Positions 25,701 to 38,868 of a stretch of 64,000 nucleotides of DNA are shown here, piece after piece. The stretch comes from Acorus gramineus (Eukaryota > Streptophyta > Magnoliopsida > Acorales > Acoraceae). Under the pieces are notes generated by a model, which worked only from the letters and a program-made list of their open reading frames with translations, ran no database searches and was not told the origin of the DNA. Made by a program: the position numbers and the translations under genes. The stretch lies in contig JAUJYN010000012.1 in assembly GCA_030737835.1 (NCBI GenBank), positions 593,014-657,013 of the forward strand, in the 5' to 3' direction. How positions within the stretch are numbered: position 1 is the first letter of the stretch; every line of letters begins with the position of its first letter.

Positions 25701-26640
25701 AAATGGGACGGAGGTGTTAGAATTTCGTAGGGGATTTGAACTTTTTATTTATCTTTTTTTTTTTTGCTCTGATGTCTCTTACCCTAACTTAAACGTGTAC
25801 TTTAAATTCTCAATAATAAAATTGTGATAGCGAACTCTACTTATTAAAAAAAAGTTAAAACATTTTTCATCGGAGATATAATCAAGGCCGAGCTATGACA
25901 AAATTTTCATGTGGGCTAAATTATAGTTTTAGTAAAACTTTTATTTATATGTTTGACAAGACCATGAGTTTTTTTTACAAAAAAGAACTTACTTAGATAA
26001 GCAGTCAATTTTTTAGATCTAATTCTAGCCACATATACTTTTTGTAGCAACATATATCTACATTAACGAGATATACATCAGAATTTGTTTTTCTTTTTTT
26101 TTTAATAAAATGTAGTCAATGCCTATTCTAAATAAAGCTTAAGATAGACAAAATCCACTAAATCCAAAAAGGGGGGAGAAGCGATAAAAATACAAAAATA
26201 AGCAGTGGAAAATAAACCACTAAATCCATGCATTCTAGAGTATATACTTTATTTTTCTAAAAACATACATCTCATCTATTTTTAAAGAAATCATGTACCA
26301 ATTAGAATTGGGATGAAAAAATAGATCTTATATAACATTTTGACAATTGGATATTGACACGAGAGATTAAATTCAAAATTTTTATGTTTAAAATAATTTT
26401 AAAGAAAGATTTTTTATATATAACAACACAAAAACCATATATTATAAAATATAAATATTATTGTATAAAATAAAATATTTTTTTTTGTTAAAAATCGGGC
26501 CAGCCAACCTTTGCATCTGCCCCCTTGCTAAAATGGAACCGTGGTAGCAAAGTTTACTATTTTAAAAAAAATGTCAAGATATTTTTTTTCATGAACTACA
26601 CCTTGCAAGGGGTGCCTAAGCATGTTATTCATGCCAGGGA
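22800..26640. other. AT-rich intergenic region
   Basis: No convincing coding frame. It contains homopolymer runs, a possible LTR piece near 23540-24060, and AT-rich simple sequence. Small ORFs here are short and unlike known families. Confidence 0.5.
23540..24062 (+). mobile_element. Possible solo LTR fossil
   Basis: A CTATAAATAGAG box near 23880 followed by a short R-like stretch and CAATAAAA near 23940 resembles the promoter and polyadenylation part of a plant LTR. There is no internal element region, and I could not fix TG/CA ends or a target duplication. Confidence 0.3.
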
Positions 26641-26761
26641 GTTTTTCGAACTAAGCCCAAAATATTAAAATATATATATATATATAAATAATGTTTAAAG
26701 TCCTGATATTTTTGACATTGATGGGACACCATATGCTGTACTCTGATATTTTCATAATTAC

Positions 26762-26864
26762 GCGACACGTAAGCGAGTATGAATAGTTAACCTGTATGTC
26801 CCTAGCGATTGTCAAAGTGAATAGCACGCATATGTTAACCATTTCTGCTCGCTTACGTGTCAAA
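26762..26864. promoter_or_regulatory. Inverted-repeat hairpin with ACGT cores upstream of the 28.6-kb gene
   Basis: GACACGTAAGCGAG (26764-26777) is repeated exactly in inverse at 26848-26861, and the pairing continues imperfectly through GTTAAC on each side. Both arms contain an ACGT core as in bZIP/ABRE sites. It lies about 120-220 bp upstream of the TATA box at 26986. It could be a cis-element pair or a tiny foldback element. Confidence 0.55.
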
Positions 26865-26985
26865 CTACCGTTGGAAAACGTGAGATGTCTATTCCGTGGA
26901 AGACAAATCCATAATTAAGACCCATTAATTACGGTTTTCACGTTAATCCGTGTTTTAATAGATCTGGAGTTACTGAAACCGGGGG

Positions 26986-26993
26986 TATAAATA
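26986..26993 (+). promoter_or_regulatory. TATA box of the 28.6-kb gene
   Basis: TATAAATA sits in a GGGGGTATAAATACCCCC palindrome, followed within 40 bp by a pyrimidine-rich start region and a GA/CT-rich 5' UTR exon that ends at a GT donor at 27233. The 5' UTR intron runs to 28616. Confidence 0.7.
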
Positions 26994-28628
26994 CCCCCCT
27001 CTCACTTTCCCTTTTGTAGTCAGCGTTGCGAGGCCGCGAAGAGAGGGAGAGAAGAAGAGACTCTCTCTCTCTCCACGGAATCCCTCGATCGATCGGTTCG
27101 ATCCAGGGTTTCTGATGTTACGCTGCTCGATCCGTTCGATCCTAGGCTCTCCAGTTGCGGATCTCGCGGTTATCGTGTTTATTTAGGTGGATCTGAAGAT
27201 CCGGAGCTTTTTTTGCTCGAATACTTAGTGAGGTAAGGAGATCTCGCGATTTATGTGTTTGATCTGTTTTGATGTAGTGTTTTAGTGTTTTTTTGTGGTT
27301 ATGGTTGAGTTGCTGTTGGGATCTATCTGAATGAATGGGTTTGGTGAGGTTGCGAGGGTTTCATGTGACGAAGTCATGATTTTCTTCGTATTTTGTTCTA
27401 TTTTTGTGAGGATCTCTTTCTGACTTGAACGATCTCTCTGTTTTTGTGAGGTTTTCTTTAGTTTTGCTGCAGTTGTGCTACAGATTATCATTTATTTTTT
27501 TATTGTTTCGGTCCTTTTGTTATAGGGAGTTTTTTGTTAATCAATCAAGCTTTCTTTATGTGTGTGATTCAGGTGGTCTATTCTCTAGCTTAAATGAAAA
27601 TCTCAGTTTTTAATTGAATCCGACATGAATTTGTGTCAAAACTTGATTTTTCTATTTTTTGGCTCTGTTTAAGGTGGATTTGTAGAGTTTATAGGCTGCA
27701 TTTTTTTTTTAAATTACGCTTTTTATGCGTTTTTTTTATAACACCGTGAACTCTATGTAGAATGATTCGAAACACTGTTCCTTCCGGTGTTATTGCTTTG
27801 TAGAATATTCAGTTTTTCTGATGTCCAAGAAACAAGAAACAGAAAACTGTTTTGCTTGTCATTTTTTTATTTGTTAAATGTTTAATGTAATCACTGTAAA
27901 ATGCATTAGCTTGAATCATCCTCGATGGAGATGGAGATGGAGCTTTCGAGGTGCTCATGCTGGATTCAATAAATCTGTAGCATAAATCATTTCCCTTTTG
28001 TCATAGCTAATTCATTTTTATATAGATAATATCTGCTTCATTTTATATGCACCATAATTTTTTGATAGAATGATATGTTCTGGTGATACATCATACACTT
28101 ATGAGCCACATGGATTAAAAACTGCTGTTTTTTTTTTACTGGTTGACATTTTGATATGGGTTCAGATCATGTTGCAATCACCAAAAACTTGTGTGACATG
28201 TCATGGATATTTTTGATAGCAATATCTTGTAATTGTCATACTTGAGAAGTCTTTTTTCTTTTATTATTTCAAGTTCTCTTTTTTTTTTTTTTTGAAAAAA
28301 AATATATATTTGAAGTTCCTGGTAGGTTTTTTTTCTCTTCCACCTTGTATTGATTGCCTTTTATTTGAATTTGTCATACTCCACATACGAATGTGTGGGT
28401 TTTGTGCTCGGTTTGTATTTCCGTTGCAGCTGGTTTGGAATTGTTGACATCTTTTGGGGATGTTAGGACTTTTCTTTATCATCCTCGATGATTTGGATCT
28501 AATGTCACTCATGGATGCTCTATTGTATTATAACGCCAAATTGTTAAGTGTTTTCAGCCATCCAATTATTTTTCAAATGGAAACTAATGAACAGTTTTCT
28601 TTTATTTGTGATTCAGATCTAAATAAGA

Positions 28629-29561
28629 ATGGAAGACATCATTGGTAGTTTCAGCTCTGTTGAGCTGATATCCCACCAAAATTTACCCGATATGAACCCA
28701 AAAGGATGGCAGATTGGTGGTCAGGCATTTCCCAGGATGCAAGATATCATTTGTCCCGTACCTCGTCGTGCTTTCAGGGCACCGGTTCTCAAAGATGGAG
28801 TCAGTAGATTCTCTTGCAATCCTAGAAGGTTAAGGACCTGCACATTCAATTACAATATTTTTAACAGGTCCTTTTCAGTGTCACTCATGTTGTGATCTGA
28901 TGTCATGCTTTTGTTTGTTAATTGTGCAACAGGTTGCCAATTGATCTACGAAATAATGGTTTTGAGATGTTGGATGTAATCCTCAACAAGGTAAAAATTT
29001 TCATATTGTTTTTTCATTCTCATTTGTCTTCGACAGTTAGGTATCGATGGGAAGCTATTTTGAAAATATTTTTTTTGCTTAAAGCAGCATTTGAAAATAG
29101 CTTTTTAGGATACATACTTTTGTTAGATTCCTAAAAAGCTGTTTTCTATGACTAACAAATTGAGAGTCTGAGACCAGTGGGAACGTATAGAAATGGGTAC
29201 ACACCAAAACAAAATCTCCAAAAGTTGTTGAAACCGGGTTTAATCAAACGCAGTCTTAATCAATAAGTACTTACACGAGTCTTAATTTCAGGATGACCTG
29301 GAAGATGACCATGACAACACCGGTGGCGCGGGCTATTTCTGTGGATCCCCACCAGTTCGTGCGAACAATCCGATTGTAAACGATGTTCAGTTTACAAGGC
29401 CCACGTGTCTGCGGGCCTCCCCTCTGAGGACCCCTGTTGTCGGGAAGCCGTCAAACAGAGTGGAGAACACCTCCTCTTGCCGTGTATCTCCGAAGGTGAG
29501 GATCGAAGGTTTTGCTTCCGGTAATTCTGATAATCGGTGCGTCCTCCCCGCGTTTGCCTGA
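28629..29561 (+). CDS. Plant-specific protein of unknown function (SPPxRxxNP family)
   Basis: Three coding exons, 28629-28828, 28933-28990 and 29292-29561, join in frame through GT-AG sites into 175 residues. The ATG is the first in the second mRNA exon (acceptor at 28616). Motifs seen: FPRMQDIICPVPRR (about residues 35-48), LRNNGFEMLDVILNK just before the last exon, YFCGSPPVRANNPIVNDVQF in the last exon, and VRIEGF near the C-terminus. I recall the same order (FPRKQDIIRPVPRR, then FFCGSPPSR.NPL..D..F, then VRVEGF) in small uncharacterised Arabidopsis proteins such as At3g02555/At5g16110; this is from memory. No signal peptide, membrane segment or known catalytic domain is visible. The gene has a TATA box, a 5' UTR exon (about 27010-27232) and a 1.4-kb 5' UTR intron, an arrangement often linked to strong expression. 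It appears intact. Confidence 0.75.
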
Positions 29562-29599
29562 CCACATAAATTACCCATCCTTTTTTATTCACTTCTGAC

Positions 29600-30840
29600 C
29601 TCATGAGCCATGGCTTTGCTGTGTACAAATTTTCAGAATGCCTTTGCCCATTTGAAGACCATCCTGTCTTATTTTGTTTTTTTAGTCTTTGCCTGATCAG
29701 AACCTAAATTGTCTCTCTCATGTACATATATCCATCCCTGTTTCAGATCCTGTGTTTGTACTCTTAAAAGTAGAATTTATAAGTGTTGTGTGTGTATTAG
29801 CTGAGGTTATCAACTGATTTTCAGTTGGGTATGAGCAATAGCTTTGTAAATATATGGATTGCTCTCCTTGTATAAAATTCAAAATTAAGTTAAATCTTTT
29901 GCGAGGTCTTGATAACTCATCCTTTAAATTTATAAATGTGTGTGACATGTGGAGGTGTTTTGGGACAGGTTGATATATGCGCTGTAAATGAAAAATTTTA
30001 GGTTGAGCATGAGCCCAATTTTTGGGTGGGTGAGGGTTGGGTTTAAATGTTCAGGTCAGAGTTAAACCACCATTTGTGGGAAAATGTTACATCCAACCTT
30101 ATTTGCAGTTCATAGATGTTTTTAATTTTTTTATACAAATGTACACTTAACTAATGAAAGACACTCTTTTATATATAACAAAAAAAAAAAAAAACATATT
30201 TTGTATAAATAGAATGTATATATTTTTAATAATTAATAATAATTATATATATTTGTATATATATATTTTGTCTTTCATTTTCTTTTCTATCATCTATTTT
30301 AGCATAAAGCTAACTTTTTTGGTTCAGAGTTCAAATTATTAAGTCTTAACTGGAATATGACCCAACTCGAATTTAACTTCAATCTGAGTTACAGGTCTGG
30401 TTGGATAAGTTCTAATTACGTTTCAGAGATTTTAATTTTTTCGTTAAATAAATTTGTCATGCTTGTCGAATAATTGGATTTGGACTTCGTAGAGAACAAG
30501 TTGAAATAATAAATTGCATAAAGGAGGACCTAAATTGCATAAGAAAAATGGTTGTTTTATTACATTTGTCCTTGTTTAATTTGAGAAATTCGCCCATAGT
30601 TTAAAGTCGGGTGGTTTATGCCACGCAAGTGAATTCAGTTGTATTGCACGATACGATATGATGGATGTGTTGTTTGTTGCATTGCTGGTGTCTTACAGAT
30701 CTTAAAATTATCTTAAAATTGAGTGATGGTGACTCAATTTTATTCCCTAGGATATTCATCACAAAATAAAAATGTAAAGCAAACTTTGCACGCAACGGAT
30801 ACTCCGAGGTGGCAGCCGCCGCCGGTGTATTCTTTTTTTT
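29600..30840. other. 3' flank of the unknown gene and AT-rich spacer
   Basis: The 3' UTR of the preceding gene should lie in the first few hundred bases. Near 30001-30075 there are GGGTTGGGTTT-like words recalling the MITE at 22315. Otherwise the sequence is AT-rich, with poly-A at 30180 and no coding signal. Confidence 0.4.
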
Positions 30841-30849
30841 TTTTTTTAG

Positions 30850-33800
30850 AAAAATTCAAATAACCCCGCATAAATTGTCTTAAATCCATATAACTCTTTA
30901 AATTTTCTTAAGTCCATCTAACCTCTTGAAAACATCTATGTAAATCTAAATAATGTCGTGTTAAATTTTGTGAAAAACCTTCAGTAAATGATGATTTTAC
31001 CACTCCGGATAGGGTTTTATCTGGAGTGGTAAAATCGTCATTTAGAGAGGGTTTTTCGCATTTTTCCACATATTGTAGGGGTTTTTGATATATTTTATTT
31101 TTAGTCAGGGTTAATGTCACGCCACAGGGCGACCGTCCACAAAACGTGGCAATATAATATCAATACCTGAGGTTAACAATAACTCTAACATACAACATAT
31201 GAGGTGGTAAAGTAAAGATAAGTGATAGCTAGCTGACAAGCGGAAGCATAAAAATATCAATAAGTCTGTAAATCAAAACATTATTACAGACTTGAATACA
31301 CAATCACTGTCTTATGAGAGCCAAGTCTAGTCCAATAAAATACCTCTTATGCAACATGCACGATTAACAAATACATGATTCTAGGACTGCTAACAGCCTC
31401 GCACTCATCAACCGCCCGACCGAATGCTCCACGCACGCAAGACCACGCCACAAGGAAGCTCCAGCTCCATGCCCAATACTACCCCTGTAAAAGAAACAGT
31501 ACGCGAGGGGTGAGCTACAAGCTCAGTGAGTGGCTAGAAACCAAACACCATTACAACAATTTAATGTTAAGACAATTTTCTTTCAAGGAAAACATGGGTG
31601 GAAACCCAATGGATAACAAGGTCATGTGGCGGCGCGATCAGCCTCACCCTCACCCTCACTCTCGGAGGGAGACTCTTGGGACTCTTGGGGAGAAATCATA
31701 CCGTTTGCCAAAGAGACGAAGAAATTACTTGTCCACACAATACTACTGAATTATCTACATAGAGATAATTACCCACCAATGTCTCTCAACACCGATACAT
31801 AACCGGATCCAATATGGGAACGAACAAACAAACGAATGGGTCACTGGGACACCCGGGGAGAAAACAAAGGTTAACCATAACATCTGGTGTTACTTGATAA
31901 CATAATACAACCAGTCCCTTCGCTACGAGGTAGAGATGCTACTACGATACCTCAAAGCGTTAGGCACAACTTACCTGTAATATACTTGACAGGTATAAGA
32001 GTCACGTAACCACGTGACTCCCAACTCATCCTCACCCTAGCCCCTGGAGGGGTGACCCTAGGGACTTTTGGGATAAATCTGTTTGCTCTACACCCTCGTT
32101 ATCCGATAGCCCTCTTCTGGGTAGCCTCTACCTGGTATACTCCCATGATCAGTACATCTGTCGAATGCATCGGTAGTACATACAGGTGGGAGTACTCTGT
32201 CAGGATAGCTTCAACGCCGGGTAGCTTCAACGCGGATCCGATGAAGGGGAGAACGATTCCATGCTCACAATGTGAACCACATAGGTGGACTACTCTCGAT
32301 AGTCATATACCGATGATATCGAATACGCTTGAACTCCCACGTAGATGCGTTGCTCGGACGCGAGGAGTTACTTTTGCTCTCGCGCAGAAATAAGCCAAGG
32401 GCATAACCCAACAGACGGTTCATACACGCGCCTAACACGGTTAAGCCTAGCTTAATGCCATAACCACCGGTTTAACAAAACCGATACAACAATGAATTCT
32501 CCTAAATTCTATTGAGTGCATCGCTCAGATGTAAGGTGGCGGTTACATCGCTTGCGCTTTAACTAATAAGGTACAACCCGATAGTGGGTCATACCCACGC
32601 CTATTAAAGATAGACCCAATTAGTCTAACATGCGCATAATTATCATAGGAGAATTTTATCGCAGAATGAACATGATCACATGCACAATAACATATGATTA
32701 ACTATAGGGGTTCTCCCTAACATGAATATATGGCATAAACAACAAATCATGCAACATACATACAAGGCATGGCCTAACTACACATGCATATGAATGCACA
32801 TTAATCATACAAGCACACAAAGCATAACTTAACACGTGTTGGATATCACCAACTTGAAAAGGAGAGGGTTAAGCGCGATCTCGCGTACCAACAGGCGCAT
32901 GCCAATAATCCCGAGCAAACCTGAGTCAAGTAGGAACCACATCTACTTACTCAGTTCGCGCAAAGAGGGAGGGTGAGAGAGAGAGAGAAGGCCTCATCAT
33001 CTCAGGAATGAGAAGCTGGTCATTGCTTTGGCCCAACAAGATGGGCGCAACAACTATACCACGCCCTCAAGTCTTATGACTAGGGAATATTAAGTATGCA
33101 CCCGGTTATTAATCCAGGCTTAATCATGCTAGATATTACTAATATAAGAGGGGTAGTATTACAACCAAGACTATCTAAGGCATGCCATATTCTATACATC
33201 CATATAAATACAAAGAGATACGTGCCCATACAAGCAGGGCGCATGCAAATATGATCATTCACATATGAATACAATACATATGAAAGTGCATGGTAGAAAA
33301 AAAGGTGATACGCAATATACAAGCTATACAAGCTTAACATGCAAGATATCTAGCATATTTAGAGTGCAAAGAATCCCCATGGATGCACGATGCACGATTA
33401 CGTGTATCGAGCGCTCCCCGAAGGGTTGGATTGAACCACTCACAGATACTTGGATCGTCGTGCATCCGGTCTACGAGATCTACAAGACACAACACAATAT
33501 ATATAAACAACGTGACAAACACAACTCAAATAAATGAATCATAAACATGATCTCTAGCGCAAGACAGTGCACGGGGTGGGGCGGGCAGCACGCGACGCAC
33601 TCCCATGGCAACACAATCACATGAACAAAATGCCATAACTTCTAAACCCTACAACCAATGGTGCTCAAATCAAACATGAAGATACCTGACACAGATATAA
33701 TCCTACTTCATGAAGACACCAACTCTTAATATTGCCTACAGCAGCATAAATAACTAATTGACACAATCGTGTAAAACTGGTGTATCTGCAGCAAACAGCC

Positions 33801-35186
33801 CTACGTTTTGATCGCCACAGCACCAAATACACATCTAAAAATTATGCAATAAATCATACACGTTTGCTGACATGTTGGGATCATAATCCATGAAGACATC
33901 ATAACCTGATTTAGCCTCTACATGCTCAAAATAAAATATTTCCAGACACTGGTCAATTCCCACGCGAATCTGGACAGTCCATGCAATTCAGGTTATAATT
34001 TACAACGCATATAATATTATGACACCAAATTTGATATATAACATTTAGACACATGAAGGATCATATCACATGATGACACAATCCTGAGAATATGCCTCTA
34101 AATACTTGTTCCAGAAGGATCTTAAGGAGACGGAAATCTGCCTTACTACAACACAAAACCACCACCATCCACGCATAAACACAAACACCTCATGTGCAGC
34201 AGCAATTACACATAACAACACTCTCCCAACAACACCCACAAGTGCTACAAAACCAGAAAAGAAGAGGAAAATTCTTACCAAGAGAGGGGGAGGGAAAGGG
34301 GGAGGTGTGGGGGCTCTCGAACGCACCAACGACCACAACCACCACTACCACCACCTCCGTTGCTTCTCTTCTTCATTGCTGGACCAAAGGGGAGGGGAAA
34401 AATCGGGGGAAACCTTAGAGGCTAGGGGAGGAGGAGAGGGAGAAGACAACATCAACACATGCACACACTAACCTTGATCACTTCCTCTTCTTGCTCCTCC
34501 ATCTTCTCCTTCATGTTCTCCTTCTCCTTCTTCTTTTTCTTCTTCTTCTCCACCAAACACACAAGAGAGGGAGAGCAAAAAGAGAGAATGAGAGTCATTT
34601 GCGGATGGAGAGAGGGAGGGAGAGAGAAAGGGGGTTTTTACACTCCCAAATAGTGTTTAGGGGTTATCTTAAAGGGGGCAAAGGGGGTGGTAAGGTTAGG
34701 GTTAGGCTCACCCTCTCACACCCACTTTTTCCACCTTTATTGGAAAGCGCGAAGCCAAACGCCACATCACTCGAAGTATCTCACCCACTGAAATGCAGAT
34801 ACGACCAAACCCGGATACGATTCGGAACTGCATATGTTTTAAAAAGTTACCGGAATTCGATGAAAATTTTATGGGTATGACAAAACAGTACCAGGACCCA
34901 TAATATACAGTTAGATTTTCAATCAGAGCACTCCAACTCCCGCAGGTAGCTAAAAACCAAAATTTTAGCAGCTCCGATTGAAAAAATAAGGCTCCATATG
35001 ACACAGGCATAATAGTTAATCAGATAAAATATTCACAAAATAATCATAATCTGTAAACAAAAAATTAACTCAAGGAGGTTATTTAGATTTATATAGGTGT
35101 TTTCGCGGGGTTATATGGACTTTTGGAAAATTAAGGGGGTTATGTGGATTTCAGACAGTTTACAAGGGGTTATTTGGATTTCCCCC
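30850..35186. mobile_element. Foldback MITE (CCAAATAACCCC family), split by a solo LTR
   Basis: The left arm (30850-31114) and right arm (35015-35186) are long inverted repeats. Both contain TCCAAATAACCCC, CCATATAACCCC-like and TAAATCTAAATAA blocks in the same order when one is reversed. Without the 3.9-kb LTR the element would be about 440 bp. A relative at 39171-39858 shows the unbroken centre. There is no coding capacity. Confidence 0.8.
31115..35014 (+). mobile_element. Solo LTR fossil, about 3.9 kb, probably Gypsy
   Basis: The block starts TGTCACGCC, as in the very long LTRs of Tekay/Del chromoviruses, and is flanked on both sides by GTTAA (31110-31114 and 35015-35019), a 5-bp target duplication. 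It contains the GTGAGCTACAAGCTCAGTGA type of sequence (near 31509) that I associate with such LTRs. No gag or pol is seen and only one copy is present, so it is best read as a solo LTR left by recombination. Its ORFs are low-complexity (34100-34700) or random. The family call is from memory; the boundaries rest on the duplication and on the split MITE. Confidence 0.65.
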
Positions 35187-35599
35187 CTTTTTTGGATGGT
35201 CAACCGTGTTTGCATTGCCGAAAATAACATAAGCATTTCTTTTTTATTCAGAAGAAAAAAAAAGTAACATCAAATAAGACACCGTTTCTTTGCATTTCAA
35301 GCGAAAAGGAGTGGAATAAAGTTAAGTAAACCCAAGAAACATAAATGTAGTTTTTCAATGAAATGATGGATGTACCTATGATAGAATATATGAGAATAAA
35401 ATGGTATTAATATTTCGGGCACCCTTGAATTTTTTTTATTCTGTTAAATTTATTTCACTTATATAAAGAGACCTCACATATTAAATTAATGGATTCCACA
35501 TGTTACATTATTTATTTACTTTTTATAATTCTTTATTCATGTTATAGAGGATAACATCTATTTTGGTTGAATAAGGAATACGTATACTCGGAAAAATCA

Positions 35600-36250
35600 G
35601 AAATCAAGGAAGGTCTATGCTGAATTTTGATGGTATTCACATTGGTGTTCACATGCATCTCATACCAGACCTCTAAGGATCATGTCCGAGAAAAGTGGTC
35701 AGACCACCAGAGAGGTATGTGCATGTTCGAGGTGAGAAGACTTTGTTATCCGAGGATTGGACATGCTTGGGAACGTGAGGCACACTTGACGCACATGTTC
35801 GCTACATCTTAGGAATATCGCAGCCAAGTATATCAAAGTACGCAAATATACTTAATAGGGCATGATGGTTGGAGCCAAGTCACCAGATAGAGTTGGTCAA
35901 AAAGAGAGGAATAAGGCCATGTGGCAACCATTTATTGGTCGACGTAAAAGATTCTCCCATGTCAGCATGGTGTTGTCAACACACCATCACTAGCCTATAA
36001 ATAGAGGAGTACCCATTCCCTGAAAGGCACTCAAAAAATCTTGAAAAACTTCCATTCTTGAAACTTTGATTGAATCTCATTTGATTTGAGCGTCGGAGTT
36101 TCTTATGCTGACACCACATCAGTGTGAAAGAAGGAGTTCGGATCACACGGATCTTCAACTCCACAGTCTCTACTTCCAAAGTTCTTGGATAGTCAGGTCA
36201 TAGATTCGGTCTTGCTCGGATCAGTCTTGATCAAGGACGTAGTCTATTCT
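35600..36250 (+). mobile_element. LTR-like fossil (Gypsy type)
   Basis: A CTATAAATAGAGGAG box near 35995, followed by a TTTGAGCGTCGGAGTTTC motif near 36085, is typical of the promoter/R region of plant Gypsy LTRs. No coding region is attached. An inverse relative of 35755-35866 occurs at 39299-39405. Ends could not be fixed. Confidence 0.4.
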
Positions 36251-36584
36251 CTACACGTATATTATATATTTTTATTCACAATTTATTCATGGTTAATAAA
36301 ACAACAAAAAAACTTTATTATTGAGTTTTTGACTTGAATAATTAAAAATACAATCAAACATAAGTGACTTATCCCAGTAGTATAGTTATCTATCCCAAAA
36401 TAATTTATGTTACTATCCAAACAAAGCCAGTCTCCAATGTGTTTTTTTTCGAGGTATACTTGTTAAATTTTCCAATGAAATAATATCTTCATCAAAATTA
36501 TATTTAAATAGTTTAAATGAACAATGTTTTGTATGTTATTTTGAAACTTCTGTTGCTTTCAAGGTTAAGGAATTGATCTCCCAT

Positions 36585-37476
36585 TTGGGTAATGACATAA
36601 GCAATTCTGGGATAGATAACTATTCTAATATAAATAAGTCATTTTCTATTTAGCTGTATTTTTAGTTATTCTCATTGGGAAACATAATAACAAAGCTTTT
36701 GTTGTTTGATTGACCATGAATAAGTTAATGATAAAAAGTGAATAAAATATGGATAATGATTTATAAAAGATTAAAAATTGATTTGACACGTGGGCCCCAT
36801 GATTTTTAAGAGGTCATGACCGATGATTTGACATGTGGAGCCCTTTTATGCCAGTGGAATAAATTAGATGGAACAATATAATTTTAGAATGGATTTTAAA
36901 AACCAATACCATTTTATTTCTACCTATTATGGCATAGTTATACCCACTTATTCTTTCAAACCTATACCTTTTCCGTATGTCATGAAACATAAGGCAAGAA
37001 TAATGAAGAATAGATGAGAATAACAAAAAAAAGTTGTTTGTTTTGATAGAATAAACCCCGATAGTTATGTCTGGATAAGTTAGAATAAGGCCTGATAACT
37101 ATTCTAAGGAAATGGTGGAATTGCTTATCAAGGCTTATCTATCCCAATGGATAAAAATACCCTTCTCTGTCATTTTAAAAAATTTATCTCACCTAACAGA
37201 CTCACACAGATTCCAAAAACTGTCACATCTATCAAATCAATCATATATCTCTCACACTATTCCCAGGGGGTATAATTGTCATTTAAAAAATCATAAACTC
37301 TTATTCATTCCTTATCAACCATTTATCATCACTTTATCCAAGGTGAACCAAACAACAAAAAAGTCATTTTTACGTTTCCCAATGAGAATAACAAAAAAGA
37401 CAACCAAACAAAAAATTGCTTATTCAGCCTGGATTGTTATCTATCCCAGTATAGCTATCAGGAGCGAATAACCCAA
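36585..37476. mobile_element. Foldback TIR element, about 0.9 kb
   Basis: Long inverted arms: TTGGGTAAT, GGGATAGATAAC, TTATTCTCATTGGGAAAC and TTTTGTTGTTTG on the left recur in inverse order on the right (GTTATCTATCCC, GTTTCCCAATGAGAATAAC). Arms are about 150 bp. There is no coding capacity. The CCAATGAGAATAACAAAAAA part is shared with the element at 54563-55017. Confidence 0.65.
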
Positions 37477-37599
37477 TGTCAGTCCCCATACGGGGGGTTA
37501 GAGATTATTCTTCCCTATTCCTCTACGTTCCTTCCCTGTTCCGCTACCCAAACCAGGTCTCATGGAATTGTATTGTTACTTGCATTAATGCACTTACAA

Positions 37600-38635
37600 C
37601 ATTTTTAAAGGATAAATTATGAATGGTTTTATTAGAAGCTGATCAATCATTTTAGCTTTTGCATGCTTCTGTCATTCCTTCTTTTGCGCTATCTTGAGAT
37701 GGCATATTAATATTATTGGGATAAAATTTTATACATATATAATAATTTAATTTATCAAAACATCTTTTGACAGATTTTTACTTGCCAGATATACCCCTCT
37801 TCAATGGAGGGTAAGAGTTTGAGTAATTCTCCTCTAGATATAAAAGATTGACAAAAAATATTAAAAATAAGAAAAAATTCTCAATTTAATAATAATATAA
37901 ATTTTACTATTGTTACTTATTAATGTTGTATAAGAAATTATCTAATGCTATATATACTCCACCACCTCAATATAAATTCTCATTATGAAAAAATTAAAAA
38001 TATATATATGTTAAGTAGTAGCATGTATTTTACTTTTGATAAAAATATATGCATATGTTCAATATTATAATTAATACTTACATGTATAACTTGTAATATC
38101 GTACCATGTGCCTTTGGCATATATACGTAACTAGTATGTATTTTAAAAAAATGTAAAAAATGAGTGTGGGTTGCAAATAGTAGTCAAGACCCATTATATA
38201 ATATTATCTCGTTTATAAACATTCATCTCCTGGGTCCCCCTTCGTCTTACAAACATGTCCCTCTTACAAACATCCATGTGTCATCAGTGCATGCCACATC
38301 ACTGTTTCAACCAACGCCTGGGGGAACTCCGTTTGGATATGTGATGAGGTGATAATTTCTATGGTGGAGAACTCTGCCTAATGCCATCGTGGATCCAAAT
38401 AGAAATTTCGCATTATTTGAACAATAAAAACAATGTTTATAAGTAAATAAAATTTGTATTTGAAAGGCCCCGAAAACAACGTTTATTTACCGCACTCATA
38501 TTTTTTTGAGCATAGAATTCACCCTTTGTGATCCCGAACGGGCCCTATATAAAGGCTATAAATTATTATCATTATCATGTCTGAAGAAGTTCCATCATTT
38601 TAAAAATCATGGACCAATGGTGTGTGCATGAGTTT
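37600..38635. other. AT-rich intergenic DNA
   Basis: I see no gene or clear element. There are runs of TATATA and AATAAT, and short random ORFs. Confidence 0.4.
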
Positions 38636-38639
38636 AGGT

Positions 38640-38868
38640 AGCGTTTGGTAACGCGATTGTAAAACTGATTTTCTATAAATGTTAGGTTTAAAACTGATTC
38701 TGCAGGAAGTTGTCTTCCCTCAGCTTTCTCAAATCGCAGTTTTTTGGACACTGTTTGTCTAAAATCTGTTTGCAGAAAGCTGCGATTGCAAAACTATTTG
38801 ATTGCACGATTGCAGAACCAGCTTCCTGCAATCGCAAAAGCTACGCAATCACGTAACCAAACGGTGCC
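38640..38868. mobile_element. hAT-like MITE, about 230 bp
   Basis: The ends are GCGTTTGGTAACGCGATTG and, in inverse, GGCACCGTTTGGTTACGTGATTG. It is rich in GCGATTGCAAAAC and GCAATCG words. A second copy in opposite orientation is at 59757-59992, collinear over its whole length. Confidence 0.75.

Noticed and set aside
34066-34880. Several overlapping ORFs of 74-129 codons
   Set aside because: Low-complexity sequence (CCA, CTT and GGGA repeats) inside the solo LTR fossil.
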